Source of the DNA: Flavobacterium gillisiae
GTDB taxonomy: Bacteria > Bacteroidota > Bacteroidia > Flavobacteriales > Flavobacteriaceae
Direction of reading: 5' to 3'
Length of the DNA: 64,000 bases
Assembly (NCBI RefSeq): GCF_900107635.1
Contig: NZ_FNRD01000004.1
Coordinates: 62,001 to 126,000 of the forward strand
Below, piece after piece: positions 36,293-45,885 of this stretch. The notes beneath the pieces are model-generated. The model was not told the origin of the DNA. It made no database searches and saw only the letters and a program-made list of their open reading frames with translations. The position numbers and the translations under genes were made by a program. Within the stretch, counting starts at the first letter, position 1. Each line of letters begins with the position of its first letter.

Positions 36293-37495
36293 ATGGAAAA
36301 AGATAAATTGACATATCAAGAACTACTAGACCAAATTGCTGAACTCAAAGAACAGAACGAAATTTTAAGTTTACAATCTTCAATTCAAAATGAAGAGGAA
36401 CTAGATTATGATTACATGACTATCCTAAACAATATTGGTGATCCAGTTTTTCTAAAGGATGAGCAAAGCAAGCTACTTATTGTAAATGATGCTTTCTGCG
36501 AAATGATTGGTCGTTCCAAAGCTGACGCTATAGGGAAGACACTTGCCGAGGTTGTTCCACCTGAAGAGCAAGAAAGCTTTTTAAAAATTGACAAGCAAGT
36601 AATAGCAGATGGAGTGGAAAATATAAATGAAGAGTCACTTACAATAAGTGGTGTTGCAACCAGAATAATTTCCACAAGGAAGAGGCGGTTTATTGATTCT
36701 GACGGAAAGAAGTTTCTTGTAGGAGTAATTCATGATATCACTGAACGGAAGAAAGCGGAAAATGCACTTAAGGAAAGTAAAAAACAATTAATAGAACTTA
36801 ATGCCACAAAGGACAAATTATTTTCTATAATAGCTCATGATTTAAGAAACCCGTTTAATAACATTATAGGAATTTCAGAACTATTAACTGAAAACACTGA
36901 GGACCTAGAGACTACAGAGACTAAGGAGTATATAAACATTATAAAATCACAGGCTAAAGACACACTTATTTTACTTGACAACTTGTTAAATTGGGCACAA
37001 TCGCAAACAGGACAAATTAGTTTTAACCCAGGAAAAATAATTTTATCAGACGTTATGCCAAAAATAATAAAACTAAATACTTCACTTTCAAAATCTAAAA
37101 ACATCTCTTTAAATTATTGCTCATTGGAGAAAATCGAAGTATATGCCGATGAAAACATGCTGCGAACAATTATGCGAAATCTTATTTCCAATGCGATTAA
37201 ATTTACAAAACTAGGAGGATATATTAATATCAATGCAGTTTCAAGACAAGAACATGTGGAAATCTCCATCTCTGACAACGGTATTGGTATAAATAAAGAA
37301 AAACTTACTGAACTATTTAATATATCATCAAATATTACTACTTATGGTACAGCTAACGAAAAAGGTTCTGGTTTAGGGTTAGTACTTTGCAAAGAATTTG
37401 TAGAAAAGCACAAGGGTAAAATTTGGGTCGAAAGCGAAGATGGGAAGGGAAGTGATTTTAAATTCATCCTTCCTTTGAACAATTCATATGTGTGA
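36293..37495 (+). CDS. Soluble PAS-domain sensor histidine kinase
   Basis: This 400-aa kinase has no membrane segment or signal peptide. An N-terminal coiled coil (5-35, with the heptad-like LLDQIAELKEQNEIL) precedes one PAS domain (about 42-155, ending FLVGVIHDITERKKAE). The phosphoacceptor is His182 in IIAHDLRNPFNN. The ATPase domain has N box IMRNLISNAIKFT, G1 ISDNGIGI and G2 KGSGLGLVLCKEFV. No response regulator is adjacent, so it is an orphan. The PAS ligand is unknown; a cytoplasmic cue is implied. Confidence 0.93.
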   Translation: MEKDKLTYQELLDQIAELKEQNEILSLQSSIQNEEELDYDYMTILNNIGDPVFLKDEQSKLLIVNDAFCEMIGRSKADAIGKTLAEVVPPEEQESFLKIDKQVIADGVENINEESLTISGVATRIISTRKRRFIDSDGKKFLVGVIHDITERKKAENALKESKKQLIELNATKDKLFSIIAHDLRNPFNNIIGISELLTENTEDLETTETKEYINIIKSQAKDTLILLDNLLNWAQSQTGQISFNPGKIILSDVMPKIIKLNTSLSKSKNISLNYCSLEKIEVYADENMLRTIMRNLISNAIKFTKLGGYININAVSRQEHVEISISDNGIGINKEKLTELFNISSNITTYGTANEKGSGLGLVLCKEFVEKHKGKIWVESEDGKGSDFKFILPLNNSYV

Positions 37496-37843
37496 GAATA
37501 AAAACTACCTATAACATTTAAGTCTAAGTTACGATTGCAAAGCCAACAATAAACACTTTATTGAACCAAGCCGTTCACAATTCCGTTCAAATACGATTGT
37601 ACAAGCGCAATACCATGGCTCCCAAAAACTTCCTACTTATGCAAGCGAACATAAAACAGCCAAAATAATCCATTCGAAAACCCTTTTATAACTACCTTTC
37701 TTAAAATTATTTTTCCCTATTTTTACGTACAAAAGTAAGAGGTAGTAAATCTAAGTTTAGAAAAAAACAGGCACTTATTTCAATGTATTAACTTGAACAC
37801 GAAACACTACTTTTAGAATAAACTAAATCCCTATCGTATAGCA
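37496..37843. other. 348-base intergenic region, nothing recognised
   Basis: No ORF, hairpin terminator or repeat family was seen. TACTTTTA near 37809 is one base from a -7 box and could serve the acetyltransferase gene. Confidence 0.4.
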
Positions 37844-38365
37844 ATGACCTATCATTTTAGAAAAGCCACAACTTCAGAAATCCCACATATTTGGATCATT
37901 TTACAACAGGCAATCGCACGTAGAAAAGTAGATGGCAGTAATCAATGGCAAGACGGTTATCCTAATCCAGACGTGATACAAAACGACATTGACAGAAATG
38001 CAGGATTTGTTTTGACCGAAGATGATACCATCATCGGCTATAGCGCGGTATTGATCAACGACGAACCCGAATATCAAAAAATAGAAGGAAGCTGGCTAAC
38101 CGATGATGATTTTGTAGTATTTCATAGAGTCGCAATTTCAGAAAAACATTTAGGGAAAGGCTTAGCCAAAAAACTAATGAACTTCATAGAGGAATTTGCG
38201 ATAAGCAACAACATCTACAGCCTCAAAGCGGATACTAATTTTGACAACTTTGCTATGATGGCTATTTTTGAAAAAATGGGTTACACCTACCGTGGCGAAG
38301 TGCATTTTAGAGGAAGTGCCAGAAAAGCATACGAGAAAGTAATCTCAAAAAACGAACTGGGATAA
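37844..38365 (+). CDS. GNAT-family N-acetyltransferase
   Basis: This cytoplasmic acyltransferase has 173 aa. The N-terminal strand-helix HFRKATTSEIPHIWIILQQA is followed by WQDGYPNPDVIQNDI. The CoA-binding motif reads VFHRVAISEKHLGKGLAKKL, and the C-terminal part ADTNFDNFAMMAIFEKMGY completes the fold. The substrate is unknown. It precedes the S41 protease gene by 69 bases. Confidence 0.88.
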   Translation: MTYHFRKATTSEIPHIWIILQQAIARRKVDGSNQWQDGYPNPDVIQNDIDRNAGFVLTEDDTIIGYSAVLINDEPEYQKIEGSWLTDDDFVVFHRVAISEKHLGKGLAKKLMNFIEEFAISNNIYSLKADTNFDNFAMMAIFEKMGYTYRGEVHFRGSARKAYEKVISKNELG

Positions 38366-38434
38366 ATAGAACCTGATAATCAAAATTGCTGTTCATTTGC
38401 AGAATAAAAATGACACAACCCTTTTTTAAAAACC

Positions 38435-39997
38435 ATGAAAAAAATATTTATATACGTTTTTATTCTCCTGTACTTTACCCAGTGTAGTTCTGTAAAAAAA
38501 AACAATGAACATTTAACGGCTCTAATACCCATAGATCAGTTAAAATCGGATGTGGATTTTACGTATAAAAAACTACAAAATTTACACCCACAACTATATT
38601 GGTATACTAGCAAGTCCGTTTTAGATTATAAATTCGACAGTCTGAAATCAACTATTAGAGAACCCATTACTCCGCTTCAATTTTATAAAAAACTGAGTCC
38701 AGTTGTAGCCGCCGTAAGGCAAGGTCATACCTACCTCTATCCTGCTTCAATGCAAGTGACGAAAAAGGAAACGAAAGCACTTATTAAAAAAGGAACAGGC
38801 CCATTTTCACAATTTGACTTTGATTTTTTTGACAATAAATTGTATGTCGTAAACAATAAGTCCTACGACAAAAGCATAAAAGAAGGATCTGAAGTGATCA
38901 CCGTGAATGGAATAAAACCACTAGCTTTAATTGAGGAATACAACAACTACTATAGTTCAGACGGTTACAATACCACATTAAAAACTGCTACTTCAGGCAA
39001 GCGTTTTACTTCTTATTTTACTGTTGAAAATGGTATAAAAGACAGCTTAACTTATACTTTAAAATATAAGGACAGCATCCAATTAATTACCATCAGACGG
39101 CATAAAGACGATTCGATTAAGAAAAAAGAACCTAAAACCCAAAAAAGGATTACTGCGCTTGACAGAGCAAAATCGCGAACAATCAGAAGGAAGAAAAGAG
39201 TGAATGGGTATAAAGCTGATTCGAAAAACTACAACAGAAACCTAGATTTCATCGAAAAAGACAGCAGTGTTGCCATCATGAAGATTAGAAGTTTTAACAA
39301 AGGGGATTTTAGGCCTTTTTATAAAGAAAGCTTTCGTAAAATTGAAAAATATAAATCCAATACCCTGATTCTTGACTTAAGAGATAATGGCGGTGGGCGC
39401 TTAAATGAAATTGTTGATTTATACTCTTATTTGGCCGACTCTACTTTTGTGTTCTTGGATAAGTCGGAAGTAGTCTCAAAATCAAGTTTGATAGAAGGTG
39501 CTTATTTTAATGGAGGTTCTTTTGGCGTAAAAATCCTAAAAGCGATTTACGCTCCTATAGTATACTCCTATTTACTCTTGACGGTACATAAAGATACTTC
39601 TGGCAAAAAATATTATGCCACCCAAACTAAACCGCATAAAGTGAATACTAATCCTTTTAACGGAAAAATTTATGTAATGATAAACGGAGGGAGCTTTTCG
39701 GCTTCCAGTCTTATTTCTTCCAACTTGAAAAGCTCTAAAAGGGTGACTTTTGTCGGAGAAGAAACCGGCGGAGCCTTTAACGGAACGGTGGCGGGATTTA
39801 TGCCAGTCATAAAATTACCCAATTCTAAATTAAAAATTAGAATCGGATTAATGATGATGGCTCCTCATCATAAAACCGAAATAAAAGGGCATGGGATTTT
39901 TCCCGACAAAGAAATCAGCACTACCCTAGAAGACCGACTGAAAGGAAATGATCCTGAGCTCAACTGGATTTTAAATGACCTAATAACCAATCAGTAA
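38435..39997 (+). CDS. S41-family peptidase, lipoprotein
   Basis: This is a C-terminal-processing-type serine peptidase. It has 520 aa and a lipobox with Cys17 (YFTQCSSV), so it is an envelope lipoprotein. A PDZ-like region near 145-165 (GSEVITVNGIKPLALIEEY) precedes the S41 domain. The nucleophile is in MINGGSFSASSLISS, and the preceding strand TLILDLRDNGGGRLNEIVD is typical. Between them lies a lysine-rich insert (KKKEPKTQKRI, RRKKRVNGYKA). Substrates are unknown. It is probably co-transcribed with the acetyltransferase. Confidence 0.9.
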   Translation: MKKIFIYVFILLYFTQCSSVKKNNEHLTALIPIDQLKSDVDFTYKKLQNLHPQLYWYTSKSVLDYKFDSLKSTIREPITPLQFYKKLSPVVAAVRQGHTYLYPASMQVTKKETKALIKKGTGPFSQFDFDFFDNKLYVVNNKSYDKSIKEGSEVITVNGIKPLALIEEYNNYYSSDGYNTTLKTATSGKRFTSYFTVENGIKDSLTYTLKYKDSIQLITIRRHKDDSIKKKEPKTQKRITALDRAKSRTIRRKKRVNGYKADSKNYNRNLDFIEKDSSVAIMKIRSFNKGDFRPFYKESFRKIEKYKSNTLILDLRDNGGGRLNEIVDLYSYLADSTFVFLDKSEVVSKSSLIEGAYFNGGSFGVKILKAIYAPIVYSYLLLTVHKDTSGKKYYATQTKPHKVNTNPFNGKIYVMINGGSFSASSLISSNLKSSKRVTFVGEETGGAFNGTVAGFMPVIKLPNSKLKIRIGLMMMAPHHKTEIKGHGIFPDKEISTTLEDRLKGNDPELNWILNDLITNQ

Positions 39998-40312
39998 GAG
40001 TTTTTAGAAGTCCTAAAGAGATAAAACACCACTAATCCTTTTTAAATCTGTAGAATCAACGAAGCACCTTATGCCCATAGTTTTGGTTTGGCCGACAGAG
40101 CGTCTGTACAATCAAAATTTAACACAGATTACACCAATTATCACAGATTAATAATTTTTTATTAGTGGCAAAACATCTGTAGAAGCTACCATACACAGAA
40201 AGTCGATAGTTCTAACTGTCTTTGTAACCAATAAAAAAGCATAATGACTACTGCACATGATGCTTTTTACCAGAAAAAAATTTATACCATTTAGTGTTTG
40301 AATTAAATGGTA
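39998..40312. other. 315-base intergenic region with short repeated words and hairpins
   Basis: It holds two copies of CACAGATTA (40123-40131 and 40142-40150), a hairpin AAAAAGCAT/ATGCTTTTT (about 40232-40266), and a 10-bp stem at 40284-40313 close to the menE stop that may act as its terminator on the minus strand. No ORF was found. Confidence 0.45.
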
Positions 40313-41359
40313 TTATATACTTTCTAACATTTCTTGTCTTTTTATCTTTCCGCTTTCAGTCTCAAAGAATTTATCAATATAAAAAACTTCTTTTGGCTTT
40401 TCATACTTGTCTAATGAACTGTAAATATCCTCATCTAGTAGCAGTTTTTCCCCTTCAATAATCAGTACTAATTTCTCTCCTAGAACGGCATCTGCAACTC
40501 CTCCCACAAAAAATCTAGAATGAATTCCATGTGATAATTTTTCTTCGATTTGCTCTGGAATCAGTTTAATTCCGCCGCTATTGACTACATTATCAATTCT
40601 TCCCAAAAGAATAAATTGATGATCATTTATTAATTCTACTAAATCATTAGTGACAATAATTTCATCAGAAATCTTTGGCGCATCAATTACTAGGCAATTC
40701 TTATCATTTTGTGAAATTTGAATATTCGGTAAAATTGAAAATGCTTTCTCCCCTATTTTTTTGGCAGCAATATGTGTGACAGTTTCGGTCATACCGTAAG
40801 TCTCGTACACTTCTGTTTTGCCTTTTAAAAGTCTTTTTTCAAGTGACTTACTCATTTTGGCACCACCAACGATCATTTTTTTCACATCTTTCAATCCTGC
40901 CAATGAATTTTCAGCTTGCAAAGGAACCATGGCCACAAAATCATATTTGGTCTCATTCTTTGTTAATGGATGTGAACTTGGTGCAACAAAATCTACATCT
41001 AACCCAAGAATAAAACTGCGAACCAACATCATCTTTCCGGCTATATACTTAGTAGGCAAACAATACAAAGCTTTATCTCCAGGGCTTAATTTAAAAAAAT
41101 CACCTGTAGCCAAGGCAGAATTCACCATCATTTGTTTATTTGTTCTAATCATTTTAGGTATTCCTGTAGTTCCAGAAGTTTGTAAATCGATATATGGTTT
41201 TTCATCAAACCAGTCTAATAAAAAATCACCTATCGACTTCTCAAATTCATCTCCTTCTTTTATCAAACAATAGGACACTCTGCATAAATCTTTTTTATTT
41301 AGAGAAAACCCATTCAATTTAAAATCACTGTGTACGTTTTTATAAGTTACTTCTTTCAT
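40313..41359 (-). CDS. menE: AMP-binding ligase, probable o-succinylbenzoate-CoA ligase
   Basis: This adenylating enzyme activates o-succinylbenzoate with CoA in menaquinone synthesis. It has 348 aa, short for the ANL superfamily, but similar to compact Bacteroidota MenE. The P-loop is LQTSGTTGIPKMI, then YGMTETVTHIA, then LGRIDNVVNSGGIKLIPEQIEE and the C-terminal catalytic Lys in ESGKIKRQEML. It lies 15 bases after a CPBP protease gene on the same strand. The substrate call is inferred from size and motif; no other men gene is in the window. Confidence 0.82.
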   Translation of the reverse strand: MKEVTYKNVHSDFKLNGFSLNKKDLCRVSYCLIKEGDEFEKSIGDFLLDWFDEKPYIDLQTSGTTGIPKMIRTNKQMMVNSALATGDFFKLSPGDKALYCLPTKYIAGKMMLVRSFILGLDVDFVAPSSHPLTKNETKYDFVAMVPLQAENSLAGLKDVKKMIVGGAKMSKSLEKRLLKGKTEVYETYGMTETVTHIAAKKIGEKAFSILPNIQISQNDKNCLVIDAPKISDEIIVTNDLVELINDHQFILLGRIDNVVNSGGIKLIPEQIEEKLSHGIHSRFFVGGVADAVLGEKLVLIIEGEKLLLDEDIYSSLDKYEKPKEVFYIDKFFETESGKIKRQEMLESI

Positions 41360-41374
41360 TACTAGTATGTTATT

Positions 41375-42310
41375 TTAAATAGTGTTGTTTTCTTGAATCT
41401 GAATTTTACCTGTCAATTTTTCTTTCCAATCGCTCCATTGGTATTTCTTACTAAAGATATATAAAAGTATTGGGTAAATTACCATTACTGGCAATATTAC
41501 GTCCAGTCCAGCTTTAGGCTCAGATATGTCCTTAAATATAGAATGTGTTTGAAAAGCAGACCAGTCTGAAGTAACTAATAAAGCGCTTACTAGATTATTG
41601 GCAGCATGAAAACCTAAGGCCAGCTCCATTCCTTCATCCATCAAGGTTAATACTCCTAAAAATAAGCCTGTTCCTATGTAATATACAAAAATGATATTCC
41701 CCATTTTTGAAACTTCTGGATTAGAGAGATGCATAGCGCCAAAAATTATCGACGTCATCAGTAAAGGAAACCATTTATTTTTCGCCAGGTTTGCAAATCC
41801 CTGCATGAGATACCCTCTAAAAACGTATTCTTCTGTACTTGTCTGAATTGGAATTAAAAACACTCCGATAACTACTAATATTGCAAAGGGTACGGGTTTA
41901 AAATTCAATACAAAATCACCAGGATTAGTATAGTAAAAAAGTAATGTGGAAATAATCGTAAAAGCAGACCATAAAGAAAAAGAGAAAAACACCCTCTTCC
42001 AATCAATATTTGGTCTCGATGTCGTCACGGACCGCATGGTTTGCTTGTGCAAATAGCGCACTACAAAATAAATCCCCACCATGGTAAAAACAAACGAAAT
42101 CAAAATGAGAAACAAAGTCAAATTTGGGTCAAAAAAATGCATCAGCTCCTCATTTCCGGCAGGATAAGGGACTCCTTTTGCAACTGTTTCATAAATTATC
42201 CCCAATAGCAACGGAACCTGACCAACAAATGAGGTCGCAATTATTATTACTGAACCAATTAAATATTTCCAAAATTTATTCTCTGAATGTACTCCCTGTT
42301 CTATAAACAT
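41375..42310 (-). CDS. CPBP-family intramembrane metalloprotease
   Basis: This integral membrane protein has 311 aa and about eight hydrophobic segments. The CAAX-protease/bacteriocin-processing (CPBP) motifs are visible: motif 1 STEEYVFRGYLMQG, motif 2 SIIFGAMHLSN and motif 3 ALGFHAANNLVSA. The glutamates and histidines of these motifs form the zinc site. Its substrate is unknown. It is the first gene of a two-gene unit with the menE-like gene. Confidence 0.9.
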   Translation of the reverse strand: MFIEQGVHSENKFWKYLIGSVIIIATSFVGQVPLLLGIIYETVAKGVPYPAGNEELMHFFDPNLTLFLILISFVFTMVGIYFVVRYLHKQTMRSVTTSRPNIDWKRVFFSFSLWSAFTIISTLLFYYTNPGDFVLNFKPVPFAILVVIGVFLIPIQTSTEEYVFRGYLMQGFANLAKNKWFPLLMTSIIFGAMHLSNPEVSKMGNIIFVYYIGTGLFLGVLTLMDEGMELALGFHAANNLVSALLVTSDWSAFQTHSIFKDISEPKAGLDVILPVMVIYPILLYIFSKKYQWSDWKEKLTGKIQIQENNTI

Positions 42311-42421
42311 GTATTATTTCTTTAATTATATATAAGTAGTTAGACTATCAAAGTCTATTTTTGTTCCTTCGAAAATACTTTATTTATTTTAATTTTCATT
42401 AGTAAAGAAAAAAACAAGCAC

Positions 42422-42763
42422 ATGATACAAATATATCATAACCCACGCTGTGGAAAATCAAGAAACTGTATTGCCTTTATAGAAGAGGCAGGAAAAGAAT
42501 ATGAAATCATCAAATATCTGGAAAACCCTCCTACTGTAGACGAACTAAAAGCGCTCTTGAAAAAGTTAAACTTTAAACCATTGGAGTTAGTACGTCAAAA
42601 AGAAAAAATTTGGATAGAAAACTATAAAAACAAAGTAATGACAGACGAAGAAATCATAAAATCCATGATCGAAAATCCAATTCTTATAGAACGCCCTATC
42701 GTAATTAGCGAAGACAAGGCAATCATTGGCAGAGACTTAGAAAAAATGACCGGTTTCCTGTAA
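42422..42763 (+). CDS. arsC: ArsC-family reductase (glutaredoxin-dependent arsenate reductase type)
   Basis: This cytoplasmic thioredoxin-fold protein has 113 aa. The catalytic Cys10 is in YHNPRCGKSRN, and the Arg residues that bind the oxyanion in ArsC lie in ELVRQKE and LIERPIVI. It fits the ArsC/Spx/YffB superfamily. No arsB or arsR is nearby, so an actual role in arsenate reduction is uncertain. A -7 box TATTTTTG at about 42356-42363 precedes it. Confidence 0.85.
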   Translation: MIQIYHNPRCGKSRNCIAFIEEAGKEYEIIKYLENPPTVDELKALLKKLNFKPLELVRQKEKIWIENYKNKVMTDEEIIKSMIENPILIERPIVISEDKAIIGRDLEKMTGFL

Positions 42764-42854
42764 TCAGCAGTAGTTTTATTTAACAGTTTTTTATGATTTG
42801 TACATTAAACCATATCTAAAATTTGTAGTCAAATTTGCATAACTAAAATTAGTA

Positions 42855-45329
42855 ATGATGCAGCACTTTTTAAAAAACTTTTTTACCCTCACTTTATTTC
42901 TAACCTTTTTTATGAGTTTTTCTCAGCAAGGAGGTCCAATGGGAGAAAAAATTAAGATAACAGGAACTGTTATTGAAAAAATAAGCAAACAACCGCTAGA
43001 ATACGCAACAGTAACCTTTACCAGTTCTAAAAATGCTAAAGTTGTAGCTGGAGGTATTACAAGTCCAAAAGGAGAATTCAATATAGATGTGAATCCAGGA
43101 ATTTACACCATCAAAATTGAGTTTATTTCTTTCAAATCAATAGAATTAAAAGATAAAGCGCTTAAAGCAAGTACTGATTTAGGAACAATCTCATTAAGTG
43201 AAGATGCGGCACAACTGAATGAAGTAGTTATTCGTGCAGAGAAATCTACTGTCGAGATTAAACTCGATAAAAAAGTATACAATGTAGGTCAAGACATGTT
43301 AGTTAAAGGTGGCACAGTAAGTGATGTTTTAGAAAACGTTCCTTCCGTTTCTGTTGATGTAGAAGGAAACGTAAGTTTAAGAGGAAGTGATAATGTTCGT
43401 ATTTTCATCGACGGTCGCCCTTCAAATGCTTTAAACATGGCCGAAGCTTTGCGCCAAATTCCTGCAGATGCTATTGACAAGGTAGAAGTAATCACTAATC
43501 CATCTGCTCGTTACGATGCTGAAGGTGGCGCCGGAATTTTAAATATCATCCTTAAAAAAGGAAAAAACCAAGGGTTTAATGGTTCGTTCATCGCTTCAAC
43601 AGGAATTCCTGAAACCTATGGTTTAAGCGCAAACTTAAATTACAAAACTGAAAATCTGAATTACTTTACGTCAACTGGCTATAGTTACAGAACCAATGAA
43701 GGTGGAGGATTAACTAATGCTCAATATTTCAATTCTGACGGTTCTACTAACAAATACATCGATGAAACTAGAAATACGAAAAGAACCAGAGACGGAATTA
43801 ACACAAAATCTGGTGTAGAATGGACAATAAATCCTACTACTTTTTGGACCAACTCGATTAGTTACAGAGAAAATGGCGGAAAGAATGAAGATCTAGTAAA
43901 TTACAATGCTTTTGACAGCAATAGAGATTTCGCTTCGACTAGCTACCGTTTAAATAACGGAAATGACAATGGCGAAGACTTTGAATACTCCTCTAACTTA
44001 ATTAAGAACTTCAATGACGAAGGACATAAACTAACGGTTGATGGTTCGTTTTCAAAAAGTAATGATAAAGATGATTCAACGATCAACGGAGTAAACGATA
44101 CTTTTCCAGAGAAATCAACTTTTGGTACTACAAACAATCATGAAGTTCAAAAACAATTTCAATTTCAAGCAGATTACGTTTTGCCTATTGGGGAAGGAAG
44201 CCAGTTTGAAGCAGGATATAAAGGAAACTTCAATAATCTAAATAAAGCGTATGATATTTTCTCTGATGACAATGGAAATACTGTTGGTAATTTCTTATCA
44301 AATACATTAGAATACAAAGAAAAAATCAACGCCCTTTATACACAATATGGTTTCAAAGTAAATAAATTTTCTTATTTATTTGGTTTACGTTGGGAAGACA
44401 CAAACATTGATGTGAACTTATTAGGTTCGGCAGAGTACAACAATAAAAAATACAATAAGTTTTTCCCAAGTGCTTTTGTAAATTATGAAATTTCAGACCA
44501 AAGTAGCATCTCTTTAAGTTACAGTAAACGTTTATCTAGACCAAGAGGTCGCTTTTTAGATCCTACCCCTAACGTATCAAGTAACATTAATATCTTTAGA
44601 GGTAATCCTGATTTAGATCCTTCTTTGACAGATAAATTTGATATTGGATACATTAAACGTTGGGATAAAGTAACGTTTAACACCTCTATGTATTTTGAAA
44701 ATACAACTGATGTATTCTCATTTGTACGTTATGAAAGTGGTGAATTTGTAGATGGTACACCAGTAATTTTGAGTACACCTATCAACATTGGAAAAGAGCA
44801 AAAATTTGGATTCGAGTTTACTTTAAATTATTCTCCAATCAAAAAATGGAAAATAAACAGTAGTTTCAACTTGTATAACACGAATACAACGGGTGATTTT
44901 GTGTACACTAATTCACAAAACGAAGTAATTATTCAAAATCTCGATAACGAAGCTTTTTCATGGTTTTCTCGTGTAAACTCTCGTTTAACACTACCTGGAA
45001 AAGTTGAATGGCAAGCTAGCGCAATGTATTTTGGACCTAGCAACACTGCACAAGGTAGAAGTTTAGGTCAATATATGATCAACACTGCATTTAGCAAAGA
45101 CATACTGAAAGACAAAGCAACAATTGCTTTTAACGTAAGTGATATATTCAATTCGAGAAAAATGAGATCCGAAACTAATTTACCTAGTGTAAGTTCATAC
45201 AGTGAATTTCAGTGGAGAAAAAGGCAGTTTAATTTATCATTCACCTACCGAATCAACAAAAAGAAAACGGATAAAGATAAAAATGCGCCAAAAAACAATG
45301 AGGAAGAAGGCGGCGGATTTCCTGGATAA
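42855..45329 (+). CDS. TonB-dependent outer-membrane receptor
   Basis: This 824-aa outer-membrane protein has a signal peptide (through LTFFMSFSQ). Then follow a carboxypeptidase-regulatory-like domain (about 30-115, ITGTVIEKISKQPLEYATV), a plug domain (about 135-230, with VSLRGSDNVRIFIDGRPSN and GGAGILNIILKKGKNQG), and a large barrel rich in aromatic strands. There is no SusD partner. The C terminus is extended and charged (KKTDKDKNAPKNNEEE) rather than ending in the usual aromatic residue. The transported ligand is unknown. A terminator follows. Confidence 0.92.
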   Translation: MMQHFLKNFFTLTLFLTFFMSFSQQGGPMGEKIKITGTVIEKISKQPLEYATVTFTSSKNAKVVAGGITSPKGEFNIDVNPGIYTIKIEFISFKSIELKDKALKASTDLGTISLSEDAAQLNEVVIRAEKSTVEIKLDKKVYNVGQDMLVKGGTVSDVLENVPSVSVDVEGNVSLRGSDNVRIFIDGRPSNALNMAEALRQIPADAIDKVEVITNPSARYDAEGGAGILNIILKKGKNQGFNGSFIASTGIPETYGLSANLNYKTENLNYFTSTGYSYRTNEGGGLTNAQYFNSDGSTNKYIDETRNTKRTRDGINTKSGVEWTINPTTFWTNSISYRENGGKNEDLVNYNAFDSNRDFASTSYRLNNGNDNGEDFEYSSNLIKNFNDEGHKLTVDGSFSKSNDKDDSTINGVNDTFPEKSTFGTTNNHEVQKQFQFQADYVLPIGEGSQFEAGYKGNFNNLNKAYDIFSDDNGNTVGNFLSNTLEYKEKINALYTQYGFKVNKFSYLFGLRWEDTNIDVNLLGSAEYNNKKYNKFFPSAFVNYEISDQSSISLSYSKRLSRPRGRFLDPTPNVSSNINIFRGNPDLDPSLTDKFDIGYIKRWDKVTFNTSMYFENTTDVFSFVRYESGEFVDGTPVILSTPINIGKEQKFGFEFTLNYSPIKKWKINSSFNLYNTNTTGDFVYTNSQNEVIIQNLDNEAFSWFSRVNSRLTLPGKVEWQASAMYFGPSNTAQGRSLGQYMINTAFSKDILKDKATIAFNVSDIFNSRKMRSETNLPSVSSYSEFQWRKRQFNLSFTYRINKKKTDKDKNAPKNNEEEGGGFPG

Positions 45330-45362
45330 TAAGTGATTTAATTAGGTTAATTAATTCAACAA

Positions 45363-45402
45363 GTACGGGTTCGTTTCAATACGAGCCCGTATTTTTTTTC
45401 AA
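45363..45402 (+). terminator. Terminator of the TonB-dependent receptor gene
   Basis: The hairpin TACGGGTTCGT...ACGAGCCCGTA (11 bp, one G-T) is followed by a long T-run. Confidence 0.85.
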
Positions 45403-45414
45403 AAAAAAACATAA

Positions 45415-45450
45415 AAAAAAAGGACTCGTACAAACGGGTCCTTTTTTATG
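45415..45450 (-). terminator. Terminator of the small membrane protein gene
   Basis: The stem AAAAAGGACTCGT pairs with ACGGGTCCTTTTT. On the minus strand the preceding A-run becomes a T-run. Confidence 0.75.
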
Positions 45451-45461
45451 TGTCAATCAAA

Positions 45462-45629
45462 CTAAACTGATTGCTCTTTCTTTGCTTTTCTTTTTTCTTT
45501 ATATGCTTCATAAGTTGCGCCACCTACCCAATAGGATACGAAACTAACTAAAAAAAACATTAACCAAAATCCCATTGTTAGGATGGTTAAAAAAAGTAAA
45601 AAACCTAAGTACTGTGAAAATTCAAACAT
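45462..45629 (-). CDS. Small single-pass membrane protein, unknown function
   Basis: This protein has 55 aa from the chosen Met (MFEFSQYLGFLLFLTILTMG). One or two hydrophobic helices run from about 8 to 40, followed by a short basic tail (YKEKRKAKKEQ). I do not recognise a family. The start at 45629 is chosen because a promoter TTG-N20-TACATTTG ends just upstream (45657-45687), inside the longer reading frame. A terminator follows, so it is an independent small gene. Confidence 0.6.
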   Translation of the reverse strand: MFEFSQYLGFLLFLTILTMGFWLMFFLVSFVSYWVGGATYEAYKEKRKAKKEQSV

Positions 45630-45656
45630 GTTTTCCGGAATTTTTGAATGTAAGTA

Positions 45657-45687
45657 CAAATGTATGTTTATTATTTTTTCTTAGCAA
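45657..45687 (-). promoter_or_regulatory. Promoter of the small membrane protein gene
   Basis: On the minus strand TTG (45687-45685) is followed by 20 bases and then TACATTTG (45664-45657), matching the Bacteroidota consensus. Confidence 0.65.
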
Positions 45688-45746
45688 TAAAAATCCAATT
45701 CAATTTTCATAAAAAAGTATTTATCCGTATTTTTGAGCTCAATTTA

Positions 45747-45824
45747 AGGAGCTATTCCCGCTATTCGCTACAATCTTATATACCAAACAATGGCATATAA
45801 GGATTTTCACTGCTATCGGGGCTA
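45747..45824 (+). repeat. Dispersed variable-stem repeat, copy C
   Basis: Fixed words AGGAGC (45747), CCCGCTAT (45757-45764) and CTATCGGGGCTA (45813-45824) flank a short hairpin (AATCTTATAT against ATATAAGGATT, one-base bulge). A -7 box TATTTTTG at 45728-45735 lies directly before it, so this copy may be in the fumC leader. Confidence 0.85.
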
Positions 45825-45885
45825 GGACATCAGGTACAGTTCCAGAAATTAATTTTTAAACTAACACATACAAATCAACAATAAA

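Noticed and set aside
42422..42763. Arsenic-resistance operon
   Set aside because: Only the ArsC-like reductase is present; no arsB, arsR or acr3 is adjacent.
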